Assembly: GCA_910574805.1 (NCBI GenBank)
Contig: CAJTCV010000001.1
Coordinates: 186,001-250,000, forward strand
Source: Lachnospiraceae bacterium
Lineage (GTDB): Bacteria; Bacillota; Clostridia; Lachnospirales; Lachnospiraceae
Length of the DNA: 64,000 nt
Direction: 5' to 3'
Below are positions 26,194-34,555 of this stretch, piece after piece; position 1 is the stretch's first letter; every line of letters begins with the position of its first letter. The notes beneath the pieces are model-generated. The model worked only from the letters and a program-made list of their open reading frames with translations, had not been told where the DNA came from and made no database searches. Made by a program: the position numbers and the translations under genes.

Positions 26194-27366
26194 CTAAAAG
26201 TTCAACATCTCACCTATCCGATGCCGATATGTATGACTGGCCGCCACCTTCTCATGTCCATTCCGGGCAATCGCTTTCCGTTCCTCATCATGAGACAGAT
26301 AATATTCCACCTTTGCCAGCAAATCCTCTTTGCTTTCGTAATAGACAAAATCCTCTCCTGGTACAAAGTATTCCAGAAACCCCTCCTGATAATTACTGAT
26401 GAGGAATCCACCAGCCCCCATAATATCAAAAGCGCGGAGCGGAATACCGCTTTTGATGCCGCGCATGGTCATATTCAGGTTAATTTTGCTTTGCTTAAAA
26501 ACCAGCGGCATTTCATGAAAATAATCAACTGGACCATGATTGTGCAGTCCAGGTGTAGTAAAATCTTTTGTATGCGAAAACAGATCCACAGTATATTTGG
26601 CAGCTACAGCCTCCAGCAGGTCTATACGTTCTATTGTCGTAATCCAGGGCTTGATAACATGATACTCATAAAAGAAGCCTTTGGGCTGTCTTCCCTCCGT
26701 CAAAGGTTTTACCGGATAAGCTTTATACAGATCGTTCAGAATAAAAGGCAGCATTTCTTCGATCATATCATACCCCTGAATCTTTAACTGGACGCCAATC
26801 ATCGCTTTCAGGTAGCCTCTGGAATATTCCGGAAGGGCAGTTTCAATCTGTTCAAAACAGCTTCCTTTCTCCAGATAAAAAGAACCCACAAAAGAAACAT
26901 CATAAGACAATGGAGGTAGAGAAGCCAATTTTTGATCCATAAGCTCCAGCCTCTTTGTATTAACAGCCAAAGGCATATAATATACGGTTGTAATCCCGGC
27001 CCTGCAGAATTCCAGATACATCTCCCTGTCAAAAACATAAACTCTGTTGCAGGAATTATTAATCGTATTGGAATAAAGCAGAATATAAGGACCATCATAG
27101 CTCCAGGAAATATAACGGATATGTTCTGCCTGACAAACTCTGGAGATCACTGGAAAATAATTTACAGAAAATACCACATCGGGTGTCCTGTCATGCAGGG
27201 TGTTACGAAGCCCTGCTTCCGTCTCCGGCTCATGAATCAGCTGTTCCCAGATCAGAGAACTGGAAGCTTCAAAAGGAAAAGAAATCACCTCATGTCCCTC
27301 ATCTGTCATAGCACTTTTTATATCTTCTTTTCCATAATTTCCCCAGTCAATAAACAGTATCCTCAT
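26194..27366 (-). CDS. CgeB-like glycosyltransferase (copy 2)
   Basis: The 390-residue product shares with its neighbours the start RILFIDWGNYGKEDIKSAM, the TPDVVFSVNYFPVISRVCQ strand, CNRVYVFDREMYLEF and the C-terminal core GIKSGIPLRAFDIMGAGGFL. The end ASHTYRHRIGEML is also shared. A GGAGG lies 6 bases before the ATG. The gap to the fusion gene is 14 bases. Copies 2-5 are arranged head to tail and appear to be duplicates. Variation is greatest between residues 125 and 250, which may decide the acceptor or donor, but this is inference. Confidence 0.86.
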   Translation of the reverse strand: MRILFIDWGNYGKEDIKSAMTDEGHEVISFPFEASSSLIWEQLIHEPETEAGLRNTLHDRTPDVVFSVNYFPVISRVCQAEHIRYISWSYDGPYILLYSNTINNSCNRVYVFDREMYLEFCRAGITTVYYMPLAVNTKRLELMDQKLASLPPLSYDVSFVGSFYLEKGSCFEQIETALPEYSRGYLKAMIGVQLKIQGYDMIEEMLPFILNDLYKAYPVKPLTEGRQPKGFFYEYHVIKPWITTIERIDLLEAVAAKYTVDLFSHTKDFTTPGLHNHGPVDYFHEMPLVFKQSKINLNMTMRGIKSGIPLRAFDIMGAGGFLISNYQEGFLEYFVPGEDFVYYESKEDLLAKVEYYLSHDEERKAIARNGHEKVAASHTYRHRIGEMLNF

Positions 27367-27381
27367 TGATATCCTCCGGTC

Positions 27382-28551
27382 TCAAAAAGCCAGCATTTCT
27401 TTTACCCGATGCCGGTACGTATGCTTTGCGGCAATCTTTTCATGTCCATTCCTGGCGATTGCCTTTCTCTCATCTTCATGATTCAGATAATATCCCACTT
27501 TCCGCAGCAGATCTTCCTTACTTTCATAATATACAAAATCCTCATCCGGCACAAACAGATCCTGAAAATCTGCCTGATAATTACTGAGCAGAAATCCGCC
27601 CGCCCCCATAATATCAAAAACACGAAGGGGGATACCGCTCCGGATACTGCGCAGCGTAATATTCAGATTAATTTTACTCCGCTTGAATACCAGAGGCATT
27701 TCATGAAAATAGTCAACTCCGCCGTGAACGTTTAAACCCGGGAGCGGAAAATCCTTGATATGAGTGAACAAATCTACCGAATGTTCCTGAGCAAGTGTCT
27801 CCAGCAGATCAATACGCTCAATAGCAGTAATCCTGCGGTTGATTACATGATGTTCATAAAAGAAACTGACTGGCTGTACACTGTCCCGCATGGGATCCAC
27901 CGGACAGACCTGGTACAGATCATCCAGAATGGCAGGAAGCATTTCATGAACAAGATCATAGCCAAGTATTTTCAGCTGGACCGTGATCAATGCCTTTAGG
28001 TATCCTCTGGCACGTTCCGGAAGAGCCGGTTCAATCTGATCGAAGTAATTTCCTTTTTCCAGATACAAAGACCCCACAAAGGAGACGTCACAGGTCGGTA
28101 ATGTGACACCTGAAAGATATGGATCTATGGCATCCAGACGCTTTGTATTAGCTGCCAGGGGCATATAATGAAACGTGGAAATCCCGGCATGATGATATTC
28201 CAGATAAGTTGCCTTATCAAACACGAAGATTTTATTACAGGGATTGACAATGGTATTGGACGAAAGCAGGATATGGGGACAATCATAATTAAATGAAACA
28301 TACCTGACGTCCTCTCTCTGGCATACACTGGAGATCACCGGAAAATAATCTATGGAAAACACCAGATCCGGAACTTCTTTACGTAATACAGAGCGAAGTC
28401 TTCTCTCTGTCTCAGGATCCCGCAGAAGCTCTTCTCCCTGATGTCCAAACACCTGAAAAGGAAAGCACACCAGATCATGCCCTTCCTCTGTAAAAGCCTC
28501 TTTCATATCCTGCCAGCCATAGCTTTCCCATTCAATAAACAATATTTTCAC
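27382..28551 (-). CDS. CgeB-like glycosyltransferase (copy 3)
   Basis: The 389-residue product has the same two-domain layout: KILFIEWESYGWQDMKEAF, VPDLVFSIDYFPVISSVCQ, CNKIFVFDKATYLEY, then INLNITLRSIRSGIPLRVFD and IMGAGGFLLSNYQ, ending HTYRHRVKEMLAF. The start is a GTG within the stop of copy 4 (GTGA overlap), which shows translational coupling. It is separated from copy 2 by 15 bases. The middle segment with HGGVDYFHEMPLVFKRSK is almost the same as in copies 2 and 4. Confidence 0.86.
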   Translation of the reverse strand: MKILFIEWESYGWQDMKEAFTEEGHDLVCFPFQVFGHQGEELLRDPETERRLRSVLRKEVPDLVFSIDYFPVISSVCQREDVRYVSFNYDCPHILLSSNTIVNPCNKIFVFDKATYLEYHHAGISTFHYMPLAANTKRLDAIDPYLSGVTLPTCDVSFVGSLYLEKGNYFDQIEPALPERARGYLKALITVQLKILGYDLVHEMLPAILDDLYQVCPVDPMRDSVQPVSFFYEHHVINRRITAIERIDLLETLAQEHSVDLFTHIKDFPLPGLNVHGGVDYFHEMPLVFKRSKINLNITLRSIRSGIPLRVFDIMGAGGFLLSNYQADFQDLFVPDEDFVYYESKEDLLRKVGYYLNHEDERKAIARNGHEKIAAKHTYRHRVKEMLAF

Positions 28552-29699
28552 GAAAAAATCTCCCTTATCCGATGCCGGTAGGTATGTTCTGCCGCCACCT
28601 TGTCATGCCCGCTCCTGGCAATTGCCTGCCGTTCTTCTTCATGCCTCAAATAATAATCTACTTTCTGCAGCAGATCCTCTTTGCTCTCATAATACACAAA
28701 ATCTTCTCCTGGAATAAAAAAGTCCAGAAAGTCCGCCTGAAAATTGCTGAGCAGAAATCCCCCGCTCCCCATAATATCAAAAGCCCGAAGCGGAATACCA
28801 CTTTTGATTCCCCGACGGGTAATATTCAAATTCACCCTGCTTTTCCTGAATACCAACGGCATTTCATGAAAATAATCAGTTTTTCCATGGTTGCATACAT
28901 TAGGCATTGTAAATTCTTTTATATCCGTAAAAATATCAGCACTATGTTTTTTTGCAATACTGTTCAAAATGTCGATCCGCTCCAAAGCCGAGATCCTTCG
29001 GTCGATTACATACTGTGCATACAGATATTCCCTGCTCTCCATACCGTTCGGGTCCGGATCCAGCGGAAATGCCTGATACAGATCATCCATGACCGGCCCC
29101 AGCACATCTTCCACAAAATCATATCCCTGGATCTTCATCTGAGCGGCAATCACTGCGTCCAGATACCCTTTTGCAAAGTCCGGCAACGCAGATTTCATCT
29201 GATCAAAATAATCATGATCTCCCACATAAAAAGAACCGACAAAAGAAACATCATATTTGAACGCTTCGGAATCTGAAACTGCCGACAGCGTATCCAGTCG
29301 ACTGGTATTCGCCGCCAGCGGAAGATAATGTACAGTATCGACACCGGCATTTTGGAATTCCAGACATAATTCTTTATCGAATACATATACCCTGTTGCAG
29401 GGATTCAGTACTGTCTGTGAATACAACCGGGCATACGGCGCGTCATAAATCCAGGAAATGTACCGGAGACCTTCATCATTACAGATACTGGAGACCATCG
29501 GAAAATAATTGACAGAAAACACGAAATCCGGCACCTCCTGATGTAAGGCAGCCAGAAGTCTCTGCCTGATTTCAAACGAAGTATCCAGGTCCCCGTCAAT
29601 GGAAACAGGAAATAACACCAGATCATGCCCTTCCGCGCAGAAGGCTTCTTCTATATCTTCTTTCCCAAAACTGTCCCATTCAAACATTAATATCTTCAT
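28548..29699 (-). CDS. CgeB-like glycosyltransferase (copy 4)
   Basis: The 383-residue product begins KILMFEWDSFGKEDIEEAF and has VPDFVFSVNYFPMVSSICN, CNRVYVFDKELCLEFQNAG, GIKSGIPLRAFDIMGSGGFL (Ser for the usual Ala) and HTYRHRIREIFS. AGGAGG lies 6 bases before the ATG. The 15-base gap to copy 5 and the GTGA overlap with copy 3 place it inside one transcript. A cytoplasmic GT-B enzyme with an unknown sugar. Confidence 0.86.
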   Translation of the reverse strand: MKILMFEWDSFGKEDIEEAFCAEGHDLVLFPVSIDGDLDTSFEIRQRLLAALHQEVPDFVFSVNYFPMVSSICNDEGLRYISWIYDAPYARLYSQTVLNPCNRVYVFDKELCLEFQNAGVDTVHYLPLAANTSRLDTLSAVSDSEAFKYDVSFVGSFYVGDHDYFDQMKSALPDFAKGYLDAVIAAQMKIQGYDFVEDVLGPVMDDLYQAFPLDPDPNGMESREYLYAQYVIDRRISALERIDILNSIAKKHSADIFTDIKEFTMPNVCNHGKTDYFHEMPLVFRKSRVNLNITRRGIKSGIPLRAFDIMGSGGFLLSNFQADFLDFFIPGEDFVYYESKEDLLQKVDYYLRHEEERQAIARSGHDKVAAEHTYRHRIREIFS

Positions 29700-29714
29700 T
29701 CCGTTCCTCCTGTA

Positions 29715-30875
29715 TCAAAGATCCAGCATCTCTCTCACCCGATGTCTGTACGTATGGCCTGCCGACACCCTATCATATCCGTTCCTGGCAATGGCTTTTC
29801 GTTCTTCTTCGTGAGCAAGATAGTAGTCCACTTTTTTAAGCAGGTCTTCTTTACTTTCATAATATACAAAATCCTCCCCCGGAATAAAATATTCCAGGAA
29901 ATCTGCCTGAAAATTACTGAGCAGAAAACCTCCTGCTCCCATAATATCATAGGCGCGAAGGGGAATCCCGCTCTTAATGCCGCGCAAAGAAATATTCAGA
30001 TTGATCCTGCTCTGTTTAAAGACAAGCGGCATCTCTTTATAATACTCCACCTCTCCATGATTCCTGATATTCGGCATCGCCAGTTCCTTTGTACGGGTAA
30101 AAAGGTCCAAAGGCCGATGCTGTGCACATGCTTCCAGAAGATCAATACGCTCCACAGCCGTAATCCTTCGATTAATCACATACTGTTCATAAAAATACTC
30201 TCTGGATTCCATCCCGTCCGGTTCCGGATCCACGGGGCAGGCCTGATAAAATTCTTCCATTACAGAAGCCGGCAGACCCTGAATAAAATTGTATCCTTGA
30301 ATTTTCAGCTGTGCGTCTATAAGAGCGTCCACATATCCTCTTGCATAGTCTGACAGATGCGGTTCTATTTTGGAAAAATAATTATATTTTTCAATATATA
30401 AGGATCCCACAAAAGATATATCATATGTAAAAGGATCGCAGGCATCGGGATCCTGTGCAAGGAAATCCAATCGTTCTGCAGCTGCTGCCAGCGGCATATA
30501 ACGGACTGTCCGGATGCCGGCGTGATAAAATTCCAGATATAATTCTTTATCAAATAGATAAGCTATATTGCATGAATTTATGATCGTAGCAGAATACAGG
30601 AGATAGCATGGACAATCGTAGGTCCAGGAAATGTACCGGATCCCTTTCTGCTGACAGACTCTGGAAATCACCGGGAAATAATTCAGTGAAAAGACCAGAT
30701 CCGGCGCCTCTGTCTGCAGCAAAATGCACAGTCTCCCCTCTGTCTCTTCATCATGACCGCGTTTTTCATAAGCCGCAGAAAACAAAAACAGGACCAGATC
30801 ATGTCCTTCTGCCGCAAATGCCTTTCTCATGTCTTCGCTCCCGAGGCCACCCCATTCTACATATGCAATCTTCAT
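29715..30875 (-). CDS. CgeB-like glycosyltransferase (copy 5)
   Basis: The 386-residue product begins KIAYVEWGGLGSEDMRKAF and has APDLVFSLNYFPVISRVCQ, CNIAYLFDKELYLEFYHAG, INLNISLRGIKSGIPLRAYD and IMGAGGFLLSNFQ, ending HTYRHRVREMLDL. AAGGGAG lies 7 bases before the ATG, which overlaps the stop of the GT2-TPR gene by 4 bases (ATGA). It is the first of the four head-to-tail copies in the direction of transcription. Confidence 0.86.
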   Translation of the reverse strand: MKIAYVEWGGLGSEDMRKAFAAEGHDLVLFLFSAAYEKRGHDEETEGRLCILLQTEAPDLVFSLNYFPVISRVCQQKGIRYISWTYDCPCYLLYSATIINSCNIAYLFDKELYLEFYHAGIRTVRYMPLAAAAERLDFLAQDPDACDPFTYDISFVGSLYIEKYNYFSKIEPHLSDYARGYVDALIDAQLKIQGYNFIQGLPASVMEEFYQACPVDPEPDGMESREYFYEQYVINRRITAVERIDLLEACAQHRPLDLFTRTKELAMPNIRNHGEVEYYKEMPLVFKQSRINLNISLRGIKSGIPLRAYDIMGAGGFLLSNFQADFLEYFIPGEDFVYYESKEDLLKKVDYYLAHEEERKAIARNGYDRVSAGHTYRHRVREMLDL

Positions 30876-32227
30876 CTCACTGCTCCCTTTTCATCCTCTT
30901 GTATTCCCAGCATTTTCTGCTCATCCGGCGTAAAATAATGCTCCCTTACATAACCGGCAAATCCATCGCACTCTGCCCTTTGCGCCGTTTTCATCACAAA
31001 CAGACGGTCCTTCAAAGCCGGCAGATCATATATTTTAGAAAGAAACCCCATAACCGCTTCGTGTTTCTCCTGATCCTGTATCGATTCTTCCTCATGGAAC
31101 AATGCTTTTAACAGCCATACCAGCGGTTTCATCTCATACCGCTCACATTTCAGGTGCTCCACCGCATAGGTGACACATTTTTGCAGCTGGCCCGTCTCAT
31201 AACAGCTCTTTGCCAGAAGGTCGCAGGCGTCTCCCAGATTTCCCGCCAGAAACAGAGCTTTATTCGTACTTCCATAGGCCTCCAGCTTTCCAAGAGCTGT
31301 TTCCAGATATTCGACTGCTTCCTCAGGCGAGCCATGCATGACCAGAAACCGCCCTGCCATATAATCAAGGTCCGCCTCTTTTGGGAATGCCTGCACTCCC
31401 TGCTGATACATATCCTGAACATCCGGCCAGCCAATCGTTTCTCTTTCTGTCAGTGTCATCAAAAGTCTGACAAATGTTGTTGCACTTCTCTGATCATGTT
31501 CTTTCAGTTCTCCGGGCATATGCGCCACAGCCTGCCGATACCATCGCTCCGCCTCTTCCAGTTCTCCATCATCAAAGCATTCATCCCCCATATAGCCCAT
31601 CAATTCCGGATCATCCGGATATTCTTCCAGCTCCCTTTGAAGCATCCGGCGATTTCTGCCGCTCTTCTTTTTTTCTGTAGAAGCAGCTCTCTGATAACCG
31701 GTATGAAAGATTGAAAACTCCTGCGTACCATCCATGACCTGTAATTCACGTCCGGACAGAGATACCAGCTGCTCATGGATCCGTCTCTTATACCGAATGT
31801 CCGGAATGTTTCGGAAAAACCGAAGATGGCTGCAGGAAGAAAAAATCCGTCCCGTATCATCAAGATTATGCAGTAAAGCTGTACTCCCGTCAAATCCCTT
31901 TCTGGAAAGCTGAGCAAATATATACGGCAGCTTTTTCGCATCCTCTTCTGTCATATATTCGTCTGCATCCAAAAACACGATCCAGTCTCCCCGGGCTTTC
32001 TGGATCGCATAATTTTTGGCAGCAGAGAAATCTTCCGCCCATTCCAAGTGAAACACCTTCGCCCCCAGCTTCCCGGCCAGTTCTGCCGTCCGGTCTGTGG
32101 AACCGGTATCAATCACAATCTGCTCCCACATCACACCTTTTCCCCAGGACAAAGCTTTTTCTATGTTCTTTTCCTCGTCTTTTACGATCATGCACTGTGA
32201 GATGAAGATTCGTTTATTGTTCTTCAT
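30872..32227 (-). CDS. GT2 glycosyltransferase with TPR region
   Basis: The 451-residue product starts with a GT2 domain of the SunS/beta-1,4-glucosyltransferase group: FISQCMIVKDEEKNIEKAL (about 8-26), IVIDTGSTDRTAELA (37-51), AGKLGAKVFHLEWAEDFSAA and the FLDADE metal motif (85-90). Residues 190-400 form TPR-like helix pairs (DPELMGYMGDECFDDGELEE and similar). GT2-TPR proteins are often protein glycosyltransferases, so this may be the enzyme that places the first sugar on flagellin. The frame opens at 32296, but AGGGAG is 7 bases before the ATG at 32227 and a terminator covers the longer version. It heads the nine-gene unit. Confidence 0.82.
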   Translation of the reverse strand: MKNNKRIFISQCMIVKDEEKNIEKALSWGKGVMWEQIVIDTGSTDRTAELAGKLGAKVFHLEWAEDFSAAKNYAIQKARGDWIVFLDADEYMTEEDAKKLPYIFAQLSRKGFDGSTALLHNLDDTGRIFSSCSHLRFFRNIPDIRYKRRIHEQLVSLSGRELQVMDGTQEFSIFHTGYQRAASTEKKKSGRNRRMLQRELEEYPDDPELMGYMGDECFDDGELEEAERWYRQAVAHMPGELKEHDQRSATTFVRLLMTLTERETIGWPDVQDMYQQGVQAFPKEADLDYMAGRFLVMHGSPEEAVEYLETALGKLEAYGSTNKALFLAGNLGDACDLLAKSCYETGQLQKCVTYAVEHLKCERYEMKPLVWLLKALFHEEESIQDQEKHEAVMGFLSKIYDLPALKDRLFVMKTAQRAECDGFAGYVREHYFTPDEQKMLGIQEDEKGAVR

Positions 32228-32293
32228 TATTACTCTCCCTGCCGGCTTCTGTTCTGAGTATCCTAAATTCTTCAGGCTTATCTCATAGTACAG

Positions 32294-32336
32294 CAAAAAG
32301 CCATTTCCCAGCTTTTGCCGTTGAAATGGCTTTTTG
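32294..32336 (-). terminator. terminator of flagellin 1
   Basis: CAAAAAGCCATTT (32294-32306) pairs exactly with AAATGGCTTTTTG (32324-32336). On the minus strand the second arm ends in a T-run, as expected for a terminator after flagellin 1. It sits between the flagellin and the glycosyltransferase genes, and may be read through or sit upstream of a separate, unseen promoter for the island. Confidence 0.88.
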
Positions 32337-32358
32337 TTACAAGGCCCTGTTATATTTC

Positions 32359-32378
32359 GGCCCGACTGCCGTCGGGCC
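32359..32378 (-). other. GC-rich hairpin at the end of the flagellin 1 mRNA
   Basis: GGCCCGAC (32359-32366) pairs exactly with GTCGGGCC (32371-32378) around a TGCC loop, 25 bases after the flagellin stop. There is no U-run right after it. Such a stem protects an abundant mRNA from 3' exonucleases, and the U-run terminator lies just beyond. Confidence 0.65.
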
Positions 32379-32402
32379 TGTAGTCAATATTCTGTCAAAC
32401 GA

Positions 32403-33209
32403 TTACTGAAGCAGGCTCAGGACGCTCTGCGGTACAGAGTTGGACTGTGCCAGCATGGACTGAGATGCCTGCAGAAGAATGTTGTTCTTCGTGAATGCAG
32501 TGATCTCATCTGCCATATCAGTATCACGGATACGGCTCTCAGCAGCAGTAATGTTCTCAGATGTAACCTTCAGGTTGTTAACAGTATGCTCCAGTCTGTT
32601 CTGAGCAGCACCAAGGTCTGCACGATAGTCAGAAACCTTGTTAATAGCTGCCTTGATAGCAGTAATAGCAGCATTACCACCGGACAGAGTTGATACGCTG
32701 ATGCTGTTGATGTTGATATCGCTGGCTGCCATACCGCAGGTGGTCAGCGCAAGCGTCTCACCAGCTGTCGGTCCAATCTGGAACGTAATCGAACCAGCAC
32801 TGATCGGCTTAACACCGTTGAAATCAGTATCGTTGGAAATACGGTTAATTTCCTCGATCAGACGGGTAACCTCTTTCTGAAGGTTTCCTCTGGCTACAGA
32901 GTTGTAAGTACCATTTGCGGACTGGCTTGCCAGAGTGGTCAGACGCTGTAACATGGAGTGAGTCTCAGTCAGAGCACCCTCAGCGGTCTGGATCAGACCG
33001 ATAGCGTCGTTTGCATTCTTCGTAGCCTGGTTCAGACCATTGATCTGAGATCTCATGCTCTCGGAAATAGCAAGACCTGCTGCATCGTCGCCTGCACGGT
33101 TGATTCTGTAACCGGAAGACAGTTTCTCAAGGTTTTTGCTCAGTGCACTCTGGTTGGTTCCCAGATTTCTGTAAGAGTTAATCGCCGCTATGTTGTGTTG
33201 AATAATCAT
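32403..33209 (-). CDS. flagellin (copy 1)
   Basis: This is the filament subunit, 268 residues. It is nearly all D0/D1: the N-terminus IIQHNIAAINSYRNLGTNQS, LSSGYRINRAGDDAAGLAIS and the mirror-image C-terminus with RIRDTDMADEITAFTKNNIL and QSVLSLLQ. Only about 60 residues, rich in Ser and Thr (around 140-200), lie between, so the exposed domains D2/D3 are missing. These Ser/Thr are candidate glycan sites for the enzymes encoded next to it. It has a strong AGGAGG site, a sigma-28-like promoter, CsrA-like leader sites and a terminator. Confidence 0.97.
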   Translation of the reverse strand: MIIQHNIAAINSYRNLGTNQSALSKNLEKLSSGYRINRAGDDAAGLAISESMRSQINGLNQATKNANDAIGLIQTAEGALTETHSMLQRLTTLASQSANGTYNSVARGNLQKEVTRLIEEINRISNDTDFNGVKPISAGSITFQIGPTAGETLALTTCGMAASDININSISVSTLSGGNAAITAIKAAINKVSDYRADLGAAQNRLEHTVNNLKVTSENITAAESRIRDTDMADEITAFTKNNILLQASQSMLAQSNSVPQSVLSLLQ

Positions 33210-33214
33210 AAAAT

Positions 33215-33265
33215 GTTCCTCCTATTATATAATGATTATTATCTCAGGAACTTCCCTGTCCCTGA
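33215..33265 (-). promoter_or_regulatory. two CsrA-type sites in the flagellin 1 leader
   Basis: The minus-strand leader has ACAGGGAAGT (plus 33250-33259), an exact match to the CsrA consensus ACANGGANGU. It is in the loop of a hairpin whose stem is TCAGG/CCTGA (plus 33244-33265). A second GGA lies in the ribosome site AGGAGGAAC (plus 33215-33223), just before the ATG. Two sites, one covering the ribosome site, is the arrangement known from the Bacillus hag leader, where CsrA blocks translation and FliW releases it. fliW and csrA are at 4626-5330. Confidence 0.7.
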
Positions 33266-33336
33266 CTGCTTTCCAAAGAGGGCCTGCTTCAGAAAGCTCT
33301 GTAAAGTTTATATGTGAACTTGCTTTACATTCTTAT

Positions 33337-33363
33337 TTATCGACTCTGTTCTATAAAACTTAA
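33337..33363 (-). promoter_or_regulatory. sigma-28-like promoter of flagellin 1
   Basis: On the minus strand TTAAGTTT (plus 33356-33363) is followed after 11 bases by GTCGATAA (plus 33337-33344). The full consensus is TAAAGTTT-N11-GCCGATAA, so 14 of 16 bases agree. It leaves a leader of about 120 bases, which holds the CsrA sites. Confidence 0.85.
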
Positions 33364-33395
33364 GGAAGATTTACACCTTTTTTTCAGTATTTTTC

Positions 33396-34244
33396 TTACT
33401 GCAGAAGGTTCAGAACCAGTTCAACCGTAGAATTCGCCTGAGCCGCCATGGCATTCGCCGACTGATAAATAATATTGTCCTTTGTAAATTCTGTAAACTC
33501 TTCTGCCATGTCCGTATCCCGAATCTGGCCTTCAGCCGCGTTCATGTTTTCATTGGTAACATACAGGTTATTGTAGGCATGTTCCAGACGGTTGCTGGCT
33601 GCACCAAATGTAGCTCTGACATCTGCCACTGCTTCAATTGCCTCTTCAATCAATGGCACTGCGGCGTTGGCATCATTTAATGACTCAAAACTGGTACCAT
33701 CCAGATTCAGATTGGCACTGCCAACATAGTAGCGTTCCATTTTCAGAATTTCCGATGCAGATGAACCAACCTGAAAAACAACATCATCCCCTGCGACCTC
33801 TCCCGGAATCGGCTGCTTATTACTTCCATCATGTCCAAACAGCTGAATCCCGGCAAAATGTGACGTTTCACCAATCCGGTCAATCTCATCCAGAAGCTTC
33901 TGACGCTCTTTATCCAGATTCATTCTTGCCTGAGTCGTATAGGTTCCATTTGCCGACTGAACTGCCAGTGTCTTCATCCTTGATAACATGGAATGCACTT
34001 CTGCCAGCGCACCGTCTCCGGTATTCGTAAAACTGATCCCGTCATTGCAGTTCCTCATGGCCTGATCCAGGCCGCGGATCTGATTCCTCATCAGTTCTGA
34101 AATTGCCAGACCTGCTGCATCGTCACCTGCACGATTGATACGATATCCCGAAGAAAGCTTCTCCAGGCTTTTCTTCATCTTTCCTTCCGAAATGCCTTTA
34201 TTTCTGGTAGCATTGATACCCGGTATATTGTTTCTTATGATCAA
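33396..34244 (-). CDS. flagellin (copy 2)
   Basis: This second, divergent flagellin has 282 residues. Its ends are standard: IIRNNIPGINATRNKGISEG, LSSGYRINRAGDDAAGLAIS, and QIRDTDMAEEFTEFTKDNII. The middle (about 135-185) differs and is less Ser/Thr-rich than in copy 1. It seems to start at a TTG (34244) 9-10 bases after AAGGTGG, which should lower translation, so it is probably the minor filament protein. It lies 186 bases upstream of copy 1 and has its own promoter; no hairpin terminator is seen between them. Confidence 0.95.
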   Translation of the reverse strand: MIIRNNIPGINATRNKGISEGKMKKSLEKLSSGYRINRAGDDAAGLAISELMRNQIRGLDQAMRNCNDGISFTNTGDGALAEVHSMLSRMKTLAVQSANGTYTTQARMNLDKERQKLLDEIDRIGETSHFAGIQLFGHDGSNKQPIPGEVAGDDVVFQVGSSASEILKMERYYVGSANLNLDGTSFESLNDANAAVPLIEEAIEAVADVRATFGAASNRLEHAYNNLYVTNENMNAAEGQIRDTDMAEEFTEFTKDNIIYQSANAMAAQANSTVELVLNLLQ

Positions 34245-34355
34245 TTCTGCCTACCACCTTTCCTTCTCTTAACCTGCTGTTGTCTTTTCCATCAGCCAAC
34301 ATAAGGCAGATCAATATATGCTTATTTTGTCACCTGCTCTTCGCTTATGTTTATT

Positions 34356-34382
34356 ATATCGGCAAAAGACGGTGCTTGATAA
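34356..34382 (-). promoter_or_regulatory. sigma-28-like promoter of flagellin 2
   Basis: On the minus strand GCCGATAT (plus 34356-34363) is an exact sigma-28 -10, with TTAT (plus 34379-34382) 15 bases upstream. The leader is about 105 bases and lacks a clear CsrA consensus. The rest of the 311-base gap (34383-34555), up to the end of the SIR2 gene, is AT-rich and shows no gene and no good terminator. Confidence 0.65.
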
Positions 34383-34555
34383 GAGGGGAATAGAAGATTT
34401 TTATTTTCCATTCAACTCCATTTAACTTCCTGGCATATCAGATATTTGATTTATGAATTCTGGAATATATTTTCCCGTAGATAAAAATGCCTGTATTATT
34501 ACAAACGTTTTTATCCATAATGAAACGGCAGGTGCCGCCCCTAAAAATCAACTAT

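Noticed and set aside
26194-30875. Direct repeats resembling a CRISPR or VNTR array
   Set aside because: The repeated sequence comes from four full-length paralogous genes, about 1.16 kb apart, not from short regular repeats with spacers.
32228-32296. N-terminal extension of the GT2-TPR protein to 32296
   Set aside because: The extra 23 codons overlap the flagellin terminator stem and have no ribosome site; AGGGAG precedes the ATG at 32227.
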